NCBI RefSeq assembly: GCF_014180715.1
Contig: NZ_JACEFC010000019.1
Location: 1-48,517, forward strand
Reading direction: 5' to 3'
Length of the DNA stretch: 48,517 bases
From: Nocardioides stalactiti
GTDB taxonomy: Bacteria > Actinomycetota > Actinomycetes > Propionibacteriales > Nocardioidaceae
Positions 1 to 7,952 of the stretch are shown here, one piece after another. Numbering within the stretch: position 1 is the first letter of the stretch; each line of letters opens with the position of its first letter. The notes below the pieces were generated by a model. That model made no database searches and was not told the origin of the DNA. It worked only from the letters and a program-made list of their open reading frames with translations. Made by a program: the position numbers and the translations under genes.

Positions 1-393
1 GGTGAGCTCGACGCTCACCGGACCGACCGGCTCGGGGAACGACCGGTCGACGACCGCGCCCTGGTGCCGCCCCACGGTCCCGATGCCGTAGCAGGCTCCC
101 AGGAACGGGAAGTCCCGCTCCACGACCTCGTCGAGGAGCCGGGCCAGGTCGGCCTCGGCCTGCGCTTGCGCGGCCGACTTGGTCTCCTCGGGGTCGGAGG
201 CGTTGTAGGCGCCGCCGCCGAGGATGATCCCCGCCCACTGGTCGAGGTCGAGGGGTGGCAGGGGCGCCGTACCGAGCTCGATCCGCGGCAGGTCGTCGAC
301 CGGGACGCCGAGGAACCGGGCGAACGCCGCGTGCTCCTCGAGCGCGGCACGTTCCTCCGTGCGGATCGACAGGAGGAGGAACCGCCGGCCCAT
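1..393 (-). CDS. Class I glutamine amidotransferase-like protein (3' end outside window)
   Basis: The frame opens with ATG at 393 and runs off the left edge, so only about 131 residues are visible. The segment GACYGIG, around residue 103, is the nucleophile elbow of class I glutamine amidotransferases (GMP synthase GATase type), with Cys as nucleophile. An upstream IILGGGAYN stretch fits the oxyanion strand of the fold. The catalytic His/Glu would lie beyond the edge. The start overlaps the trmI stop as TGATG, so the two are probably co-translated. The substrate is unknown; stand-alone members of this family are often annotated only as GATase-like. Confidence 0.8.
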   Translation of the reverse strand, partial: MGRRFLLLSIRTEERAALEEHAAFARFLGVPVDDLPRIELGTAPLPPLDLDQWAGIILGGGAYNASDPEETKSAAQAQAEADLARLLDEVVERDFPFLGACYGIGTVGRHQGAVVDRSFPEPVGPVSVELT

Positions 394-1397
394 CAGTCGT
401 CCGCAGCGTCGTCCAGGTGCCCGTCGAGGGATCCCTCGACCGGTTCCGCCCGCGGACCGGTGTAGTCCGGCCCGTAGGCGCCCGGGGCCGGGCGCCGGGT
501 CTTGCGTGGCGCCTTCTCCCCCGGTGCCATCCGCCGGGCGGTCACGAGGAAGGCCGTGTGGCCGATCATCTTGTGCCCGGGGCGGACCGCGAGGCCCTCG
601 ACGTGCCAGTCCCGGACCAGCGACTCCCAGGCCGCCGGCTCGGTGAACCCGCCGTGGACGCGCACCGTCTCGACGAAACGCGACATCTGGGTGGTCGTGG
701 CGACGTAGGCGCAGACGATCCCGCCGGGGCGCAGCGCGTCGGCGGCGGCGTCGAGGCAGTCCCAGGGCGCCAGCATGTCGAGGATGATCCGGTCGCAGCT
801 CTCCCCGGACGCCGGGAGCGCCTCGGCGAGGTCGCCGATGGTCAGCTGCCAGGCCGGGTGGACCGGACCGTCGGGGGCCTCGGCCGCACCGAAGAACTGC
901 GTGACGTTCTTGCGCGCGACCTCGGCGAACTCCTCGCGTCGCTCGTACGACGACACCCGCCCGTGCGGTCCGACCGCCCGCAGCAGGGAGCAGGTCAGCG
1001 CGCCGGACCCGACGCCGGCCTCGACGACGTGGGCGCCGGGGAAGATGTCGGCCATCGCCACGATCTGGGCGGCGTCCTTCGGGTAGACGACGGCCGCGCC
1101 GCGCGGCATCGACACGACGAACTCCGAGAGGAGCGGCCGGAACACGAGGTACTCGCCACCGGCGGAGGAGGTGACGGTGAAGCCCTCCTCGCGACCGATG
1201 AGCTCGTCGTGGTCGAGGTGGCCACGGTTGGAGAAGAACCGCTTGCCGGGCTCGAGGCTGAAGTTGTGCTTGCGCCCCTTGCCGTCGACCAGGCGCACCC
1301 ACTCGCCGGCGCGCAGCGGACCGCGGTGCACGCCGGACCAGGCCTCGGCGGCGACGTCGTCGAGGTCGTCGGGGACTCCGTGATCGGGTTGGCTCAC
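393..1397 (-). CDS. trmI: tRNA (adenine-58-N1)-methyltransferase TrmI
   Basis: Predicted 334-residue SAM-dependent methyltransferase that makes m1A58 in the T-loop of tRNAs. The SAM-binding motif I reads VVEAGVGSGALT, followed by an acidic strand end (SSYERRE). The later DRIILDMLAPWD segment is the family catalytic region. An N-terminal beta domain (LVDGKGRKHNF) precedes the Rossmann fold, as in bacterial TrmI. I chose GTG at 1397 because homology begins there; the frame stays open far upstream only as shadow sequence. It sits 11 bp after the site-2 protease gene and overlaps the amidotransferase gene, suggesting a three-gene operon. In mycobacteria trmI also neighbours a RecB-like nuclease gene. 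Confidence 0.93.
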   Translation of the reverse strand: MSQPDHGVPDDLDDVAAEAWSGVHRGPLRAGEWVRLVDGKGRKHNFSLEPGKRFFSNRGHLDHDELIGREEGFTVTSSAGGEYLVFRPLLSEFVVSMPRGAAVVYPKDAAQIVAMADIFPGAHVVEAGVGSGALTCSLLRAVGPHGRVSSYERREEFAEVARKNVTQFFGAAEAPDGPVHPAWQLTIGDLAEALPASGESCDRIILDMLAPWDCLDAAADALRPGGIVCAYVATTTQMSRFVETVRVHGGFTEPAAWESLVRDWHVEGLAVRPGHKMIGHTAFLVTARRMAPGEKAPRKTRRPAPGAYGPDYTGPRAEPVEGSLDGHLDDAADD

Positions 1398-1408
1398 GGA
1401 CCGGGAGA

Positions 1409-2560
1409 CTATCCGGCCTGGACCGCGCGCTCCACGTCGGCGGTCGCCAGGACGCCGTAGACGGCTCCGTCGGGCTCCACCAGCAGGTACTCGCTCGCCG
1501 GCGTGCGGCGGATCGCGTCGAGCAGCTCCGCGCCGGTGATGCCGACCGGCAGCCGCAGTCCCTCCTCGACCGTTCGGGTGACCACGGAGACCGCCACCCA
1601 GGGTTGCCGGTCCTCGGGCATGGCGCGCACGGCGGCCTCGTCGACGACACCGAGCGGGTCGCCCGCGGTCGAGACGGTGAGGATGCTGCCGGCCTGCTGG
1701 TCGCGGGCCCGGCGGATGGCTTCGGCCAGGGGCAGGTCGTCGGGGACGGCGAGGGTACGACGGGCGAGGTCGCGGGCGACGACGCGCGCGACCTTCGCAC
1801 GGATCCGGGCGACCGCGATCGCCTGGGACGCGCCGCTCCAGAGGAACAGGGCGATGACGCCGTACAGGATCACGTCGAGGAGGGTCGTCTCGAGTCCGGT
1901 GACACTCTCCTGGACGAAGGGCCAGAGGAACACCGCGGCCGCCGCCACCCGGCCGCCCCAGCCGGCCGCGGCGATGCCGGTCTCGACCCGCCCGGTGATC
2001 CGCCAGACCGCCGCCTTGAGGACGCGGCCGCCGTCGAGCGGCAGGCCCGGGACGAGGTTGAGGAGCCCGATCAGCAGATTGGCGCCGGCCAGGCCCTCCA
2101 CGGTGAGGCGCAGCAGGCCGTCGGGCGTCACGAACCACAGCGCGGCGGCGCTGGCGCCGACGGCGAGGGAGGTGATCGGGCCGACGACCGCGATCCAGAA
2201 CTCCTGGCGTGGCGTGCGGGCCTCGCCCTCGATGGCGGTCACCCCGCCGAGGAAGTGCAGCGTGATCGAGTGCACCTCGAACCCGTAGCGCCGGGCCGCG
2301 ATCGCGTGGGCCGCCTCGTGGAGGAGGACGGCGAGGTACAGGACGATCGCGAAGGAGACCCCGACGACGTACTTCCAGCCGCCGAGACCCGGCTGGATCT
2401 GGTCGACGCGGGGCGCCATCACGAAGGCGATGAGCGCGGCCACCAGGAACCAGGACGACGACACCAGGACGTCGCTCCCCGCGATGCTGCCGATGCGGAG
2501 GGTGCCCCGAGGCGCCGGTGCGCGGGGCGGCCGGCGACGGTCGGACTCGCTCGTGGACAC
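1409..2560 (-). CDS. Site-2 protease family zinc metalloprotease (M50) with CBS-like tail
   Basis: 383-residue polytopic membrane protease. HEAAH, around residue 102, supplies the two zinc His ligands and catalytic Glu. LPLDGGR, around residue 176, carries the third zinc ligand Asp. Several hydrophobic segments surround these motifs, and the last ~130 residues look like a pair of CBS modules on the cytoplasmic side. This is the class of S2P with C-terminal CBS domains common in Actinobacteria; the substrate is not predictable from sequence. It starts with GTG at 2560, six bases downstream of a TAGCCT box, so the mRNA is probably leaderless. It is the first gene of the operon leading into trmI. 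Confidence 0.9.
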   Translation of the reverse strand: MSTSESDRRRPPRAPAPRGTLRIGSIAGSDVLVSSSWFLVAALIAFVMAPRVDQIQPGLGGWKYVVGVSFAIVLYLAVLLHEAAHAIAARRYGFEVHSITLHFLGGVTAIEGEARTPRQEFWIAVVGPITSLAVGASAAALWFVTPDGLLRLTVEGLAGANLLIGLLNLVPGLPLDGGRVLKAAVWRITGRVETGIAAAGWGGRVAAAAVFLWPFVQESVTGLETTLLDVILYGVIALFLWSGASQAIAVARIRAKVARVVARDLARRTLAVPDDLPLAEAIRRARDQQAGSILTVSTAGDPLGVVDEAAVRAMPEDRQPWVAVSVVTRTVEEGLRLPVGITGAELLDAIRRTPASEYLLVEPDGAVYGVLATADVERAVQAG

Positions 2561-2617
2561 GTGTCGAGGCTATCCAACGGGTGAGCAGTGTCGGTGCTGT
2601 GCCCTAGCGTCCTGGCC
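2561..2617. promoter_or_regulatory. Divergent leaderless promoters for the S2P and RecB-like genes
   Basis: The 57 bp between the two start codons hold a TAGCCT box on the minus strand (2572 to 2567), 6 nt from the GTG at 2560, and a TAGCGT box on the plus strand (2605-2610), 7 nt from the ATG at 2618. No Shine-Dalgarno sequence is visible on either side, so both mRNAs probably begin at or next to the start codon. Confidence 0.6.
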
Positions 2618-3568
2618 ATGACCTCCCCGACCGCCGCGCCGCCACCCCCGGGGGTGGTGCCGATCGACCCTGCGGAGCGGGTCGGCACGAAGGTCGACGG
2701 GGTCGAGGTCCTCGGCGCGTTGTCGCCGTCGCGCGCCGGCGACTTCATGACCTGTCCGCTGCTCTTCCGGTTCCGCACCATCGACCGGCTGCCCGAGCCG
2801 CCCTCGGTGGACGCCGTCCGCGGGACCGTCATCCACAAGGTCCTCGAGGACCTCTTCGACCTGCCGGCCGCCGAGCGGACGCCTGAGCGTGCCGACGCGA
2901 TGGTGGAGCCGACCTGGGAGGACCTGCTCGCCGCCGAGCCGGCCCTCGCCGCCCTCTTCCCCGATCACGACGAGGGCGCCGCCGCCGGTCACTGGTTGCT
3001 GTCCTGCCGCGAGGTGCTCGCCCGCTACTTCACCCTCGAGGACCCGCGGTTCATCGAGCCCGCCGAGCGAGAGCTCTACGTCGAGACGCTCACCGACACC
3101 AAGCTGCTGCTGCGCGGCGTCGTCGACCGGGTCGACGTCGCTCCCGACGGAGCCATCCGGGTGGTGGACTACAAGACCGGCCGAGCTCCGAAGGAGGCTT
3201 CGGAGGGGGCCGCGCTGTTCCAGCTCAAGTTCTATGCGCTCGTCCTGTGGCGGATGCGCGGGGTCATCCCGAAGCGGATCCAGCTCATCTACCTCGGCAA
3301 CACCGAGATCCTCTTCTACGAGCCGGACGAGGCCGACCTGCTCGCGACCGAGCGCAAGGCACAGGCGGTCTGGGAGGCCATCCGGTCGGCGAAGGAGACG
3401 GGCGACTGGCAGCCCCGCCCCAGTGCCCTGTGCCGCTGGTGCTCCCACCAGGCCCTGTGCCCGGCCTACGGCGGGACGCCCCCGCCGCTGCCGGTCAAGG
3501 AGCCCGCGGACCACGCCCGAGCCGGCCAGGCCCCAGGAGGTCAGACCCCGGACGGCTCTTCCGGATAG
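2618..3568 (+). CDS. RecB-family PD-(D/E)XK exonuclease
   Basis: 316-residue nuclease of the Cas4/RecB-like group. The core motifs are visible: RGTVIHKVLEDL (conserved His near the N-terminus), RGVVDRVDV (catalytic Asp) and VVDYKTGR (D-x-K). The C-terminal cysteines in LCRWCSHQALCPAY, together with an upstream Cys in MTCPLLF, resemble the four-Cys Fe-S ligand set of AddB/Cas4-type nucleases. The likely role is DNA end processing in repair, but the substrate is unproven. I chose ATG 2618 rather than the in-frame GTG 2588 because of the leaderless -10 box. The gene converges on the ABC operon and its last 28 bp overlap it. Confidence 0.88.
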   Translation: MTSPTAAPPPPGVVPIDPAERVGTKVDGVEVLGALSPSRAGDFMTCPLLFRFRTIDRLPEPPSVDAVRGTVIHKVLEDLFDLPAAERTPERADAMVEPTWEDLLAAEPALAALFPDHDEGAAAGHWLLSCREVLARYFTLEDPRFIEPAERELYVETLTDTKLLLRGVVDRVDVAPDGAIRVVDYKTGRAPKEASEGAALFQLKFYALVLWRMRGVIPKRIQLIYLGNTEILFYEPDEADLLATERKAQAVWEAIRSAKETGDWQPRPSALCRWCSHQALCPAYGGTPPPLPVKEPADHARAGQAPGGQTPDGSSG

Positions 3569-4857
3569 AGCACGCAGGCGACGTCCACCCCACCGGCGCG
3601 ACGTAGCGCGGGGTCGACGCCCTCGTGGAAGTGCACGCGGACGCCGGAGCCCTCGTCGGTGATGGTCTGCACGCCGGTCCAGATCGGGTCGTCGGGTGCT
3701 TCGGCGCGGACCTGGTCGAGGAAGCCCTTGATCGCCTCGGGTCCGTCCTTGCCCAGGGTGGCGCTCGTCGCGGGTCGGTCCAGGTGGTCCAGCGACCCGA
3801 CCGAGGCGCTCTCGGCCTCGAACGCCTCGGGCGTACGACGGGTCCAGTGGGCCTCGACGAGCGTCCGCAGGTCGCGCGACTCCCAGCCGCACGAGGCGAC
3901 GGCCTCCGTGCAGCGCGGGTGGAACGCGCAGCCGAGCGGGGGCGCCGCCGCGTCGGGCACCTCGCCCCGCGGCAGGTCGCGCGGGAGCTGGCGCCCGGGG
4001 TCGGGGTCGGGGATCGCGCGGAGCAGCGCCTTCGTGTACGGGTGGCGCGGGTTCGCGAAGATCTCCTCGGTCGGCCCGATCTCCACGATCCGCCCGAGGT
4101 ACATGATCGCGATCCGGTCGCAGAAGTACTTCGCGCTGGCGAGGTCGTGGGTGATGTAGACGTAGGTGAGCCCGAGGTCCTGCTTGAGGTCGAGCATCAG
4201 CTGGAGGATCTTGGCGCGCACCGACATGTCGAGCATCGAGATCGGCTCGTCGGCCACCAGCACGCTCGGGCCGGTGATGATCGCGCGCGCCATCACGACG
4301 CGCTGCTTCTGGCCGCCGGACAGGTCGCGCGGGTACTTCTCGAGGAACAGCTCCACCGGCGAGAGGCCGACCCGCTCGAGCGCGTCCACGACCTTGGCCC
4401 GTCGTTCGGTGGCCGAGCGCATCCCGTGGACGCGCAGCGCGTCGCCGACGGCGACCTCCACCGTCATCGCCGGGTTGAGCGCGGCGCTCGGGTCCTGGAA
4501 CACCATCTGGATGTGGCGGCGCAGGTCGCGCAGCCGGCGGCGGCTCAGCGTGGCCAGGTCCTGGCCACGGAACCTGATCGAGCCCTCGGTGGCGGGGGCA
4601 AGTCCGAGCAGGGCCCGGCCGAGCGTCGACTTCCCGCTGCCGCTCTCGCCGACGAGCCCGACGACCTCCCCCGGCTGAAGGGTGAGGTCGATGCCGTCCA
4701 CGGCCTTGACGACGCCGGCGTCCCGCCCGAACAGCCGCGCCAGGCTGCCGCCGCGCAGGCCGTAGTGCACGGCGAGGCCGCGGACGTCGATGATCGGTCC
4801 CGCCTCCACACCTGCGCCCTGGGCGTCGGCGTCGGGGGTCTCAGGCTTCGTCGGCAA
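3541..4857 (-). CDS. Peptide-type ABC transporter ATP-binding protein (DppF/OppF-like)
   Basis: 438-residue ATPase, last gene of a five-gene importer operon. It has Walker A GESGSGKST, signature LSGGQKQR, Walker B VLVADEP and H-loop YITHD. The oligopeptide-transporter C-terminal motif (HPYTKALL, then CAFHPRC) follows. About 100 further residues extend past the family's usual end. They contain no motif I recognise, and could bind a regulator or be a fused domain. The start is a TTG at 4857, 17 nt inside the upstream ATPase gene, with AGGAGG about 9 nt before it. The gene drives substrate uptake together with its partner ATPase. Confidence 0.9.
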   Translation of the reverse strand: MPTKPETPDADAQGAGVEAGPIIDVRGLAVHYGLRGGSLARLFGRDAGVVKAVDGIDLTLQPGEVVGLVGESGSGKSTLGRALLGLAPATEGSIRFRGQDLATLSRRRLRDLRRHIQMVFQDPSAALNPAMTVEVAVGDALRVHGMRSATERRAKVVDALERVGLSPVELFLEKYPRDLSGGQKQRVVMARAIITGPSVLVADEPISMLDMSVRAKILQLMLDLKQDLGLTYVYITHDLASAKYFCDRIAIMYLGRIVEIGPTEEIFANPRHPYTKALLRAIPDPDPGRQLPRDLPRGEVPDAAAPPLGCAFHPRCTEAVASCGWESRDLRTLVEAHWTRRTPEAFEAESASVGSLDHLDRPATSATLGKDGPEAIKGFLDQVRAEAPDDPIWTGVQTITDEGSGVRVHFHEGVDPALRRAGGVDVACVLYPEEPSGV

Positions 4858-5905
4858 CGGCCAGCTCCTCCTGCTTCAGCGGGCGGGTGCCACCCGAGGG
4901 GATCTGGTCGCGCGGACCGACCTGCCAGCACTCGACCCGACCACCGGTCGGCCGCTCGATGTTGATCGGGTTGCGGGTCGCGCACACCGCCATCGCATCG
5001 GGGCAGCGGGGGTGGAACCGGCACCCGTCGGGCGGGTCCACCAGGTCCGGCGGCGAGCCGGGGATGAAGTTGAGGCCGGTGGTCCGCAGCGAGATCGTCG
5101 AGCGGAGCAGCTCGCGGGTGTAGGGGTGCTGCGGGTTCTCGAACACGTCGGACACCCGCCCCTCCTCGACGATCCGGCCCGCGTACATCACCGCGACCCG
5201 GTCGCACGCCTCCGCCACGATCCCCACGTTGTGGGTGATGAGCAGCAACGAGGTCCGGAAGTTGCGACGCAGGTCGTTGAGGATCTGCACGATCTGGGCC
5301 TCGACGAGCACGTCGAGCGCGGTGGTCGGCTCGTCGGCCACGATGAACGCCGGCTGGAGGACCAGCGCCAGCGCGATCATGAGGCGCTGCCGCATCCCGC
5401 CGGAGAACTCGTGCGGGTAGGAGCGGTAGCGGGTCGGCGGGATCCCCATCTGGCGGAGCGCGTCCAGCGCCCGCTGTCGGACCTGCTGCTTCGACAGCCC
5501 CGGCTCGTGCTGCTTGATCGTCTCCTCGAAGTGCGCCGAGATCCGCAGCAGCGGGTTCAGCCGGGTCAGCGGCTCCTGGAAGATCATGCCGAGGTCCGTG
5601 CCGCGCAGGCGGTAGGAGTCCTTGGCGCGCATCGAGAGCACGTCCTTGCCGTCGTACCAGACCTCACCGTCCCGCTTGGCGCCGGGCGGCAGCAGGCCCA
5701 TCAGGCCACGCCCGAGGGTCGACTTGCCGCACCCGGACTCCCCCACCAGGCCGAGCGTCTCCCCCGGCGCGATGTCGAAGCTCACCCCGTCGACGGCGCG
5801 GATCGCACCGCGCGTGGTTCCGTACCAGACCCGCACGTCGCGGGCCGAGATCACCGGCTCGCTGCTCGGCTCCAGGGTCGGCTCGTTGCTCGTCGCGAAG
5901 CTCAT
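4841..5905 (-). CDS. Peptide-type ABC transporter ATP-binding protein (DppD/OppD-like)
   Basis: 354-residue ATPase, the usual size for OppD/DppD. It has Walker A GESGCGKST, signature FSGGMRQR, Walker B FIVADEPTTALD, switch His in LLITHN, and the C-terminal HPYTRELL...CRFHPRC oligopeptide-type region, whose cysteines may bind an Fe-S cluster as in some Opp ATPases. It begins with ATG 5905, seven bp after the permease gene, and overlaps the second ATPase gene. The two ATPases probably form a heterodimer that powers the permease pair. Confidence 0.92.
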   Translation of the reverse strand: MSFATSNEPTLEPSSEPVISARDVRVWYGTTRGAIRAVDGVSFDIAPGETLGLVGESGCGKSTLGRGLMGLLPPGAKRDGEVWYDGKDVLSMRAKDSYRLRGTDLGMIFQEPLTRLNPLLRISAHFEETIKQHEPGLSKQQVRQRALDALRQMGIPPTRYRSYPHEFSGGMRQRLMIALALVLQPAFIVADEPTTALDVLVEAQIVQILNDLRRNFRTSLLLITHNVGIVAEACDRVAVMYAGRIVEEGRVSDVFENPQHPYTRELLRSTISLRTTGLNFIPGSPPDLVDPPDGCRFHPRCPDAMAVCATRNPINIERPTGGRVECWQVGPRDQIPSGGTRPLKQEELAVADEA

Positions 5906-5911
5906 CGCGGC

Positions 5912-6841
5912 TCAGCGCTCCTCTCGCGGCGTCATGACGACCGGCAGCAGTCGGCGGACCCGCAACGTCGGGTTCAACGTCTCGTTGAGGCCCTCGCCGA
6001 CGAGCGTCAGACCGGTCACCAGCAGCACGATCGCCAGGCCCGGGTAGAGGCCCGTCCACCAGATGCCGGAGCCGGCGTCGGCCAGGGCCCGGTTGAGGTC
6101 GTGACCCCACTCGGCCGCGTCGGTCGACTGGATCCCGAGCCCGAGGAACCCGAGCCCGGCCAGGGTGAGGATCGCGTCGGCGGCGTTGAGCGTGCCGAGC
6201 ACCGGCACGCTCTGGACGACGTTGTTGAGCAGGTAGCGCCGCATGATGACGAAGTCGCTGGCGCCGATGGCGCGGGCCGCCTCGACGTACGTCGCCTCCT
6301 TGGCGCTCACGGTCGTGTTGCGGACCACACGGAAGTACTGCGGGACGTAGATCGCCGACAGGGACAGCGCAACGGCCAGCACGGTGCCGCCGAGCAGCCC
6401 GGTGAGCAGGAACGAGAACACGATGGCGAGCAGGAACGACGGGAACGCGAACATCGCGTCCATGACGAGCACCAGGACCCGGTCGAGCCAGCCGCCGTAG
6501 TACCCGGAGACCAGGCCCAGTGGGACACCGACGACGACGCAGATGACGATCGAGAGGATCACCACCTCGATCGCGGTCCGAGCGCCCCAGACGGTGCGTG
6601 AGTAGACGTCGAAGAAGAGCCGGTCGGTGCCGAACCAGTGGTCACCGCTCGGGGCCCCGGCCTTGGGGAAGTCGACGCCGCCGGACGAGGCCTGGGCGAA
6701 CCCGTAGGGCGCGATCCACGGCGCGAAGATCGCGAGCACGACGAACAGCGACGTCATCACCAGGCCGATGACGAGCATCCATCGGGCCAGGCCGGCGGTC
6801 TCGGTGAACGGCTTGGCGAGGGTGCGGAGCAGCGTGCGCAT
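5912..6841 (-). CDS. Peptide-type ABC transporter permease (DppC/OppC-like)
   Basis: 309-residue inner-membrane permease. One N-terminal helix is followed by a periplasm-facing loop with HWFGTDRLFFDVYSR, the OppC N-terminal signature. The BPD_transp_1 core then carries the EAA-type loop YVEAARAIGASDFVIMRRYLL that couples to the ATPases. Its start overlaps the stop of the partner permease gene (TGATG), indicating coupled translation. Confidence 0.92.
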   Translation of the reverse strand: MRTLLRTLAKPFTETAGLARWMLVIGLVMTSLFVVLAIFAPWIAPYGFAQASSGGVDFPKAGAPSGDHWFGTDRLFFDVYSRTVWGARTAIEVVILSIVICVVVGVPLGLVSGYYGGWLDRVLVLVMDAMFAFPSFLLAIVFSFLLTGLLGGTVLAVALSLSAIYVPQYFRVVRNTTVSAKEATYVEAARAIGASDFVIMRRYLLNNVVQSVPVLGTLNAADAILTLAGLGFLGLGIQSTDAAEWGHDLNRALADAGSGIWWTGLYPGLAIVLLVTGLTLVGEGLNETLNPTLRVRRLLPVVMTPREER

Positions 6842-7881
6842 CAGTACCTCACCCTCGGGTCGATCAGTGCGTTGACGATGTCGACGAGCAGGCTGATGAG
6901 GACCACCGCGATCGCGAAGATGGTGACGATGCCCTGGACGGCGACGTAGTCGCGGTCGTTGATGTACTCGACCAGCTTCTGGCCCAGGCCCGGCCAGTTG
7001 AACGTCGACTCCGTCAGCACGGCACCGCCGAGGAGCAGTGCGAACTGGAGGCCGATGACGGTGATGACCGGGACCAGCGCGTTGCGGAAGGCGTGCCGTC
7101 GGGTGACCCGGCCCTGTGCGATCCCGCGGGCCTCGGCGGCCTCGACGTAGTCGCTCTGCATGGTCTGCAGGATGTTGACGCGGACCAGCCGGATGAAGAC
7201 ACCGCAGATGAGCAGGCCGAGTGTCACAGCGGGGAGCAGCAGGTGCTTGAGGGCGTCTTCGATGTAGTAGCTGTTGCCGCTCAGGAACACGTCGAACAAC
7301 AGGATGTGGGTGCGGTTCAGCCCGTCGCGCTCCATGTAGTACACGGTCTCGACGCCGGCGGACCCTGAGGTCGGCAGCCCGAGCGGCTTGGCGACGTACG
7401 CCTGGAGAAGGAACCCCACGAAGAAGATCGGCGCGGCGTAGGACAGGATGCCGAAGATCCGGATCGCCACGTCCGGGAAGGTGTCGCGGTAGCGGCCGGC
7501 GACCAGGCCGAGCGGGATGCCGACCAGCAGGGCGATCAGGAAGGCCGCCAGGGTCAGGCTGAGCGTCGCGCCACCGTTGTCGCGGACGACGTGCAGGACG
7601 GTCTGGTTGTCGCTGAAGGTCGTTCCGAAGTCCAGTCGCGCCACCGAGGTCAGGTAGTCCCAGTACTGCTGGATGAGCGGGTCGTTGAAGCCGAGCGCCT
7701 CCCGCCGTTGATCGAGCGCCTCGTCGTTGAGCTTGCCACCGAGAGCCGCCGACACCGGGTCACCGGGCGCTACTCGCAGCACGATGAACACCAGGGTGAG
7801 GATCACCCAGATCATCGGGATGACGAGGAGCACCCGCTGCAGGATGTAGCGCGGCAAGGATCCAGATCTGGAGCCAGTCAT
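6841..7881 (-). CDS. Peptide-type ABC transporter permease (DppB/OppB-like)
   Basis: 346-residue permease. It starts with RYILQRVLLVIPMIW, the OppB N-terminal helix, and RVAPGDP, the conserved periplasmic loop. The coupling loop YVEAAEARGIAQGRVTRRHA is present. I preferred ATG 7881 over the longer open frame because homology begins there and a GGAG lies 9 nt upstream. The gene follows the solute-binding protein gene after 71 bp, which could hold a partial terminator or processing site, although I see no strong hairpin. It forms the pore with the DppC-like protein. Confidence 0.9.
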   Translation of the reverse strand: MTGSRSGSLPRYILQRVLLVIPMIWVILTLVFIVLRVAPGDPVSAALGGKLNDEALDQRREALGFNDPLIQQYWDYLTSVARLDFGTTFSDNQTVLHVVRDNGGATLSLTLAAFLIALLVGIPLGLVAGRYRDTFPDVAIRIFGILSYAAPIFFVGFLLQAYVAKPLGLPTSGSAGVETVYYMERDGLNRTHILLFDVFLSGNSYYIEDALKHLLLPAVTLGLLICGVFIRLVRVNILQTMQSDYVEAAEARGIAQGRVTRRHAFRNALVPVITVIGLQFALLLGGAVLTESTFNWPGLGQKLVEYINDRDYVAVQGIVTIFAIAVVLISLLVDIVNALIDPRVRY

Positions 7882-7952
7882 CGCATTCGTCTCCGCGCAG
7901 GGACGTGGGGAGCGGGCCCTGGGCCCGCCCCCCACGTTCTGTCAGTGCGCGA

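Noticed and set aside
393..2138. 581-residue TrmI
   Set aside because: The first ~247 residues are antisense shadow of the site-2 protease gene; homology starts at 1397.
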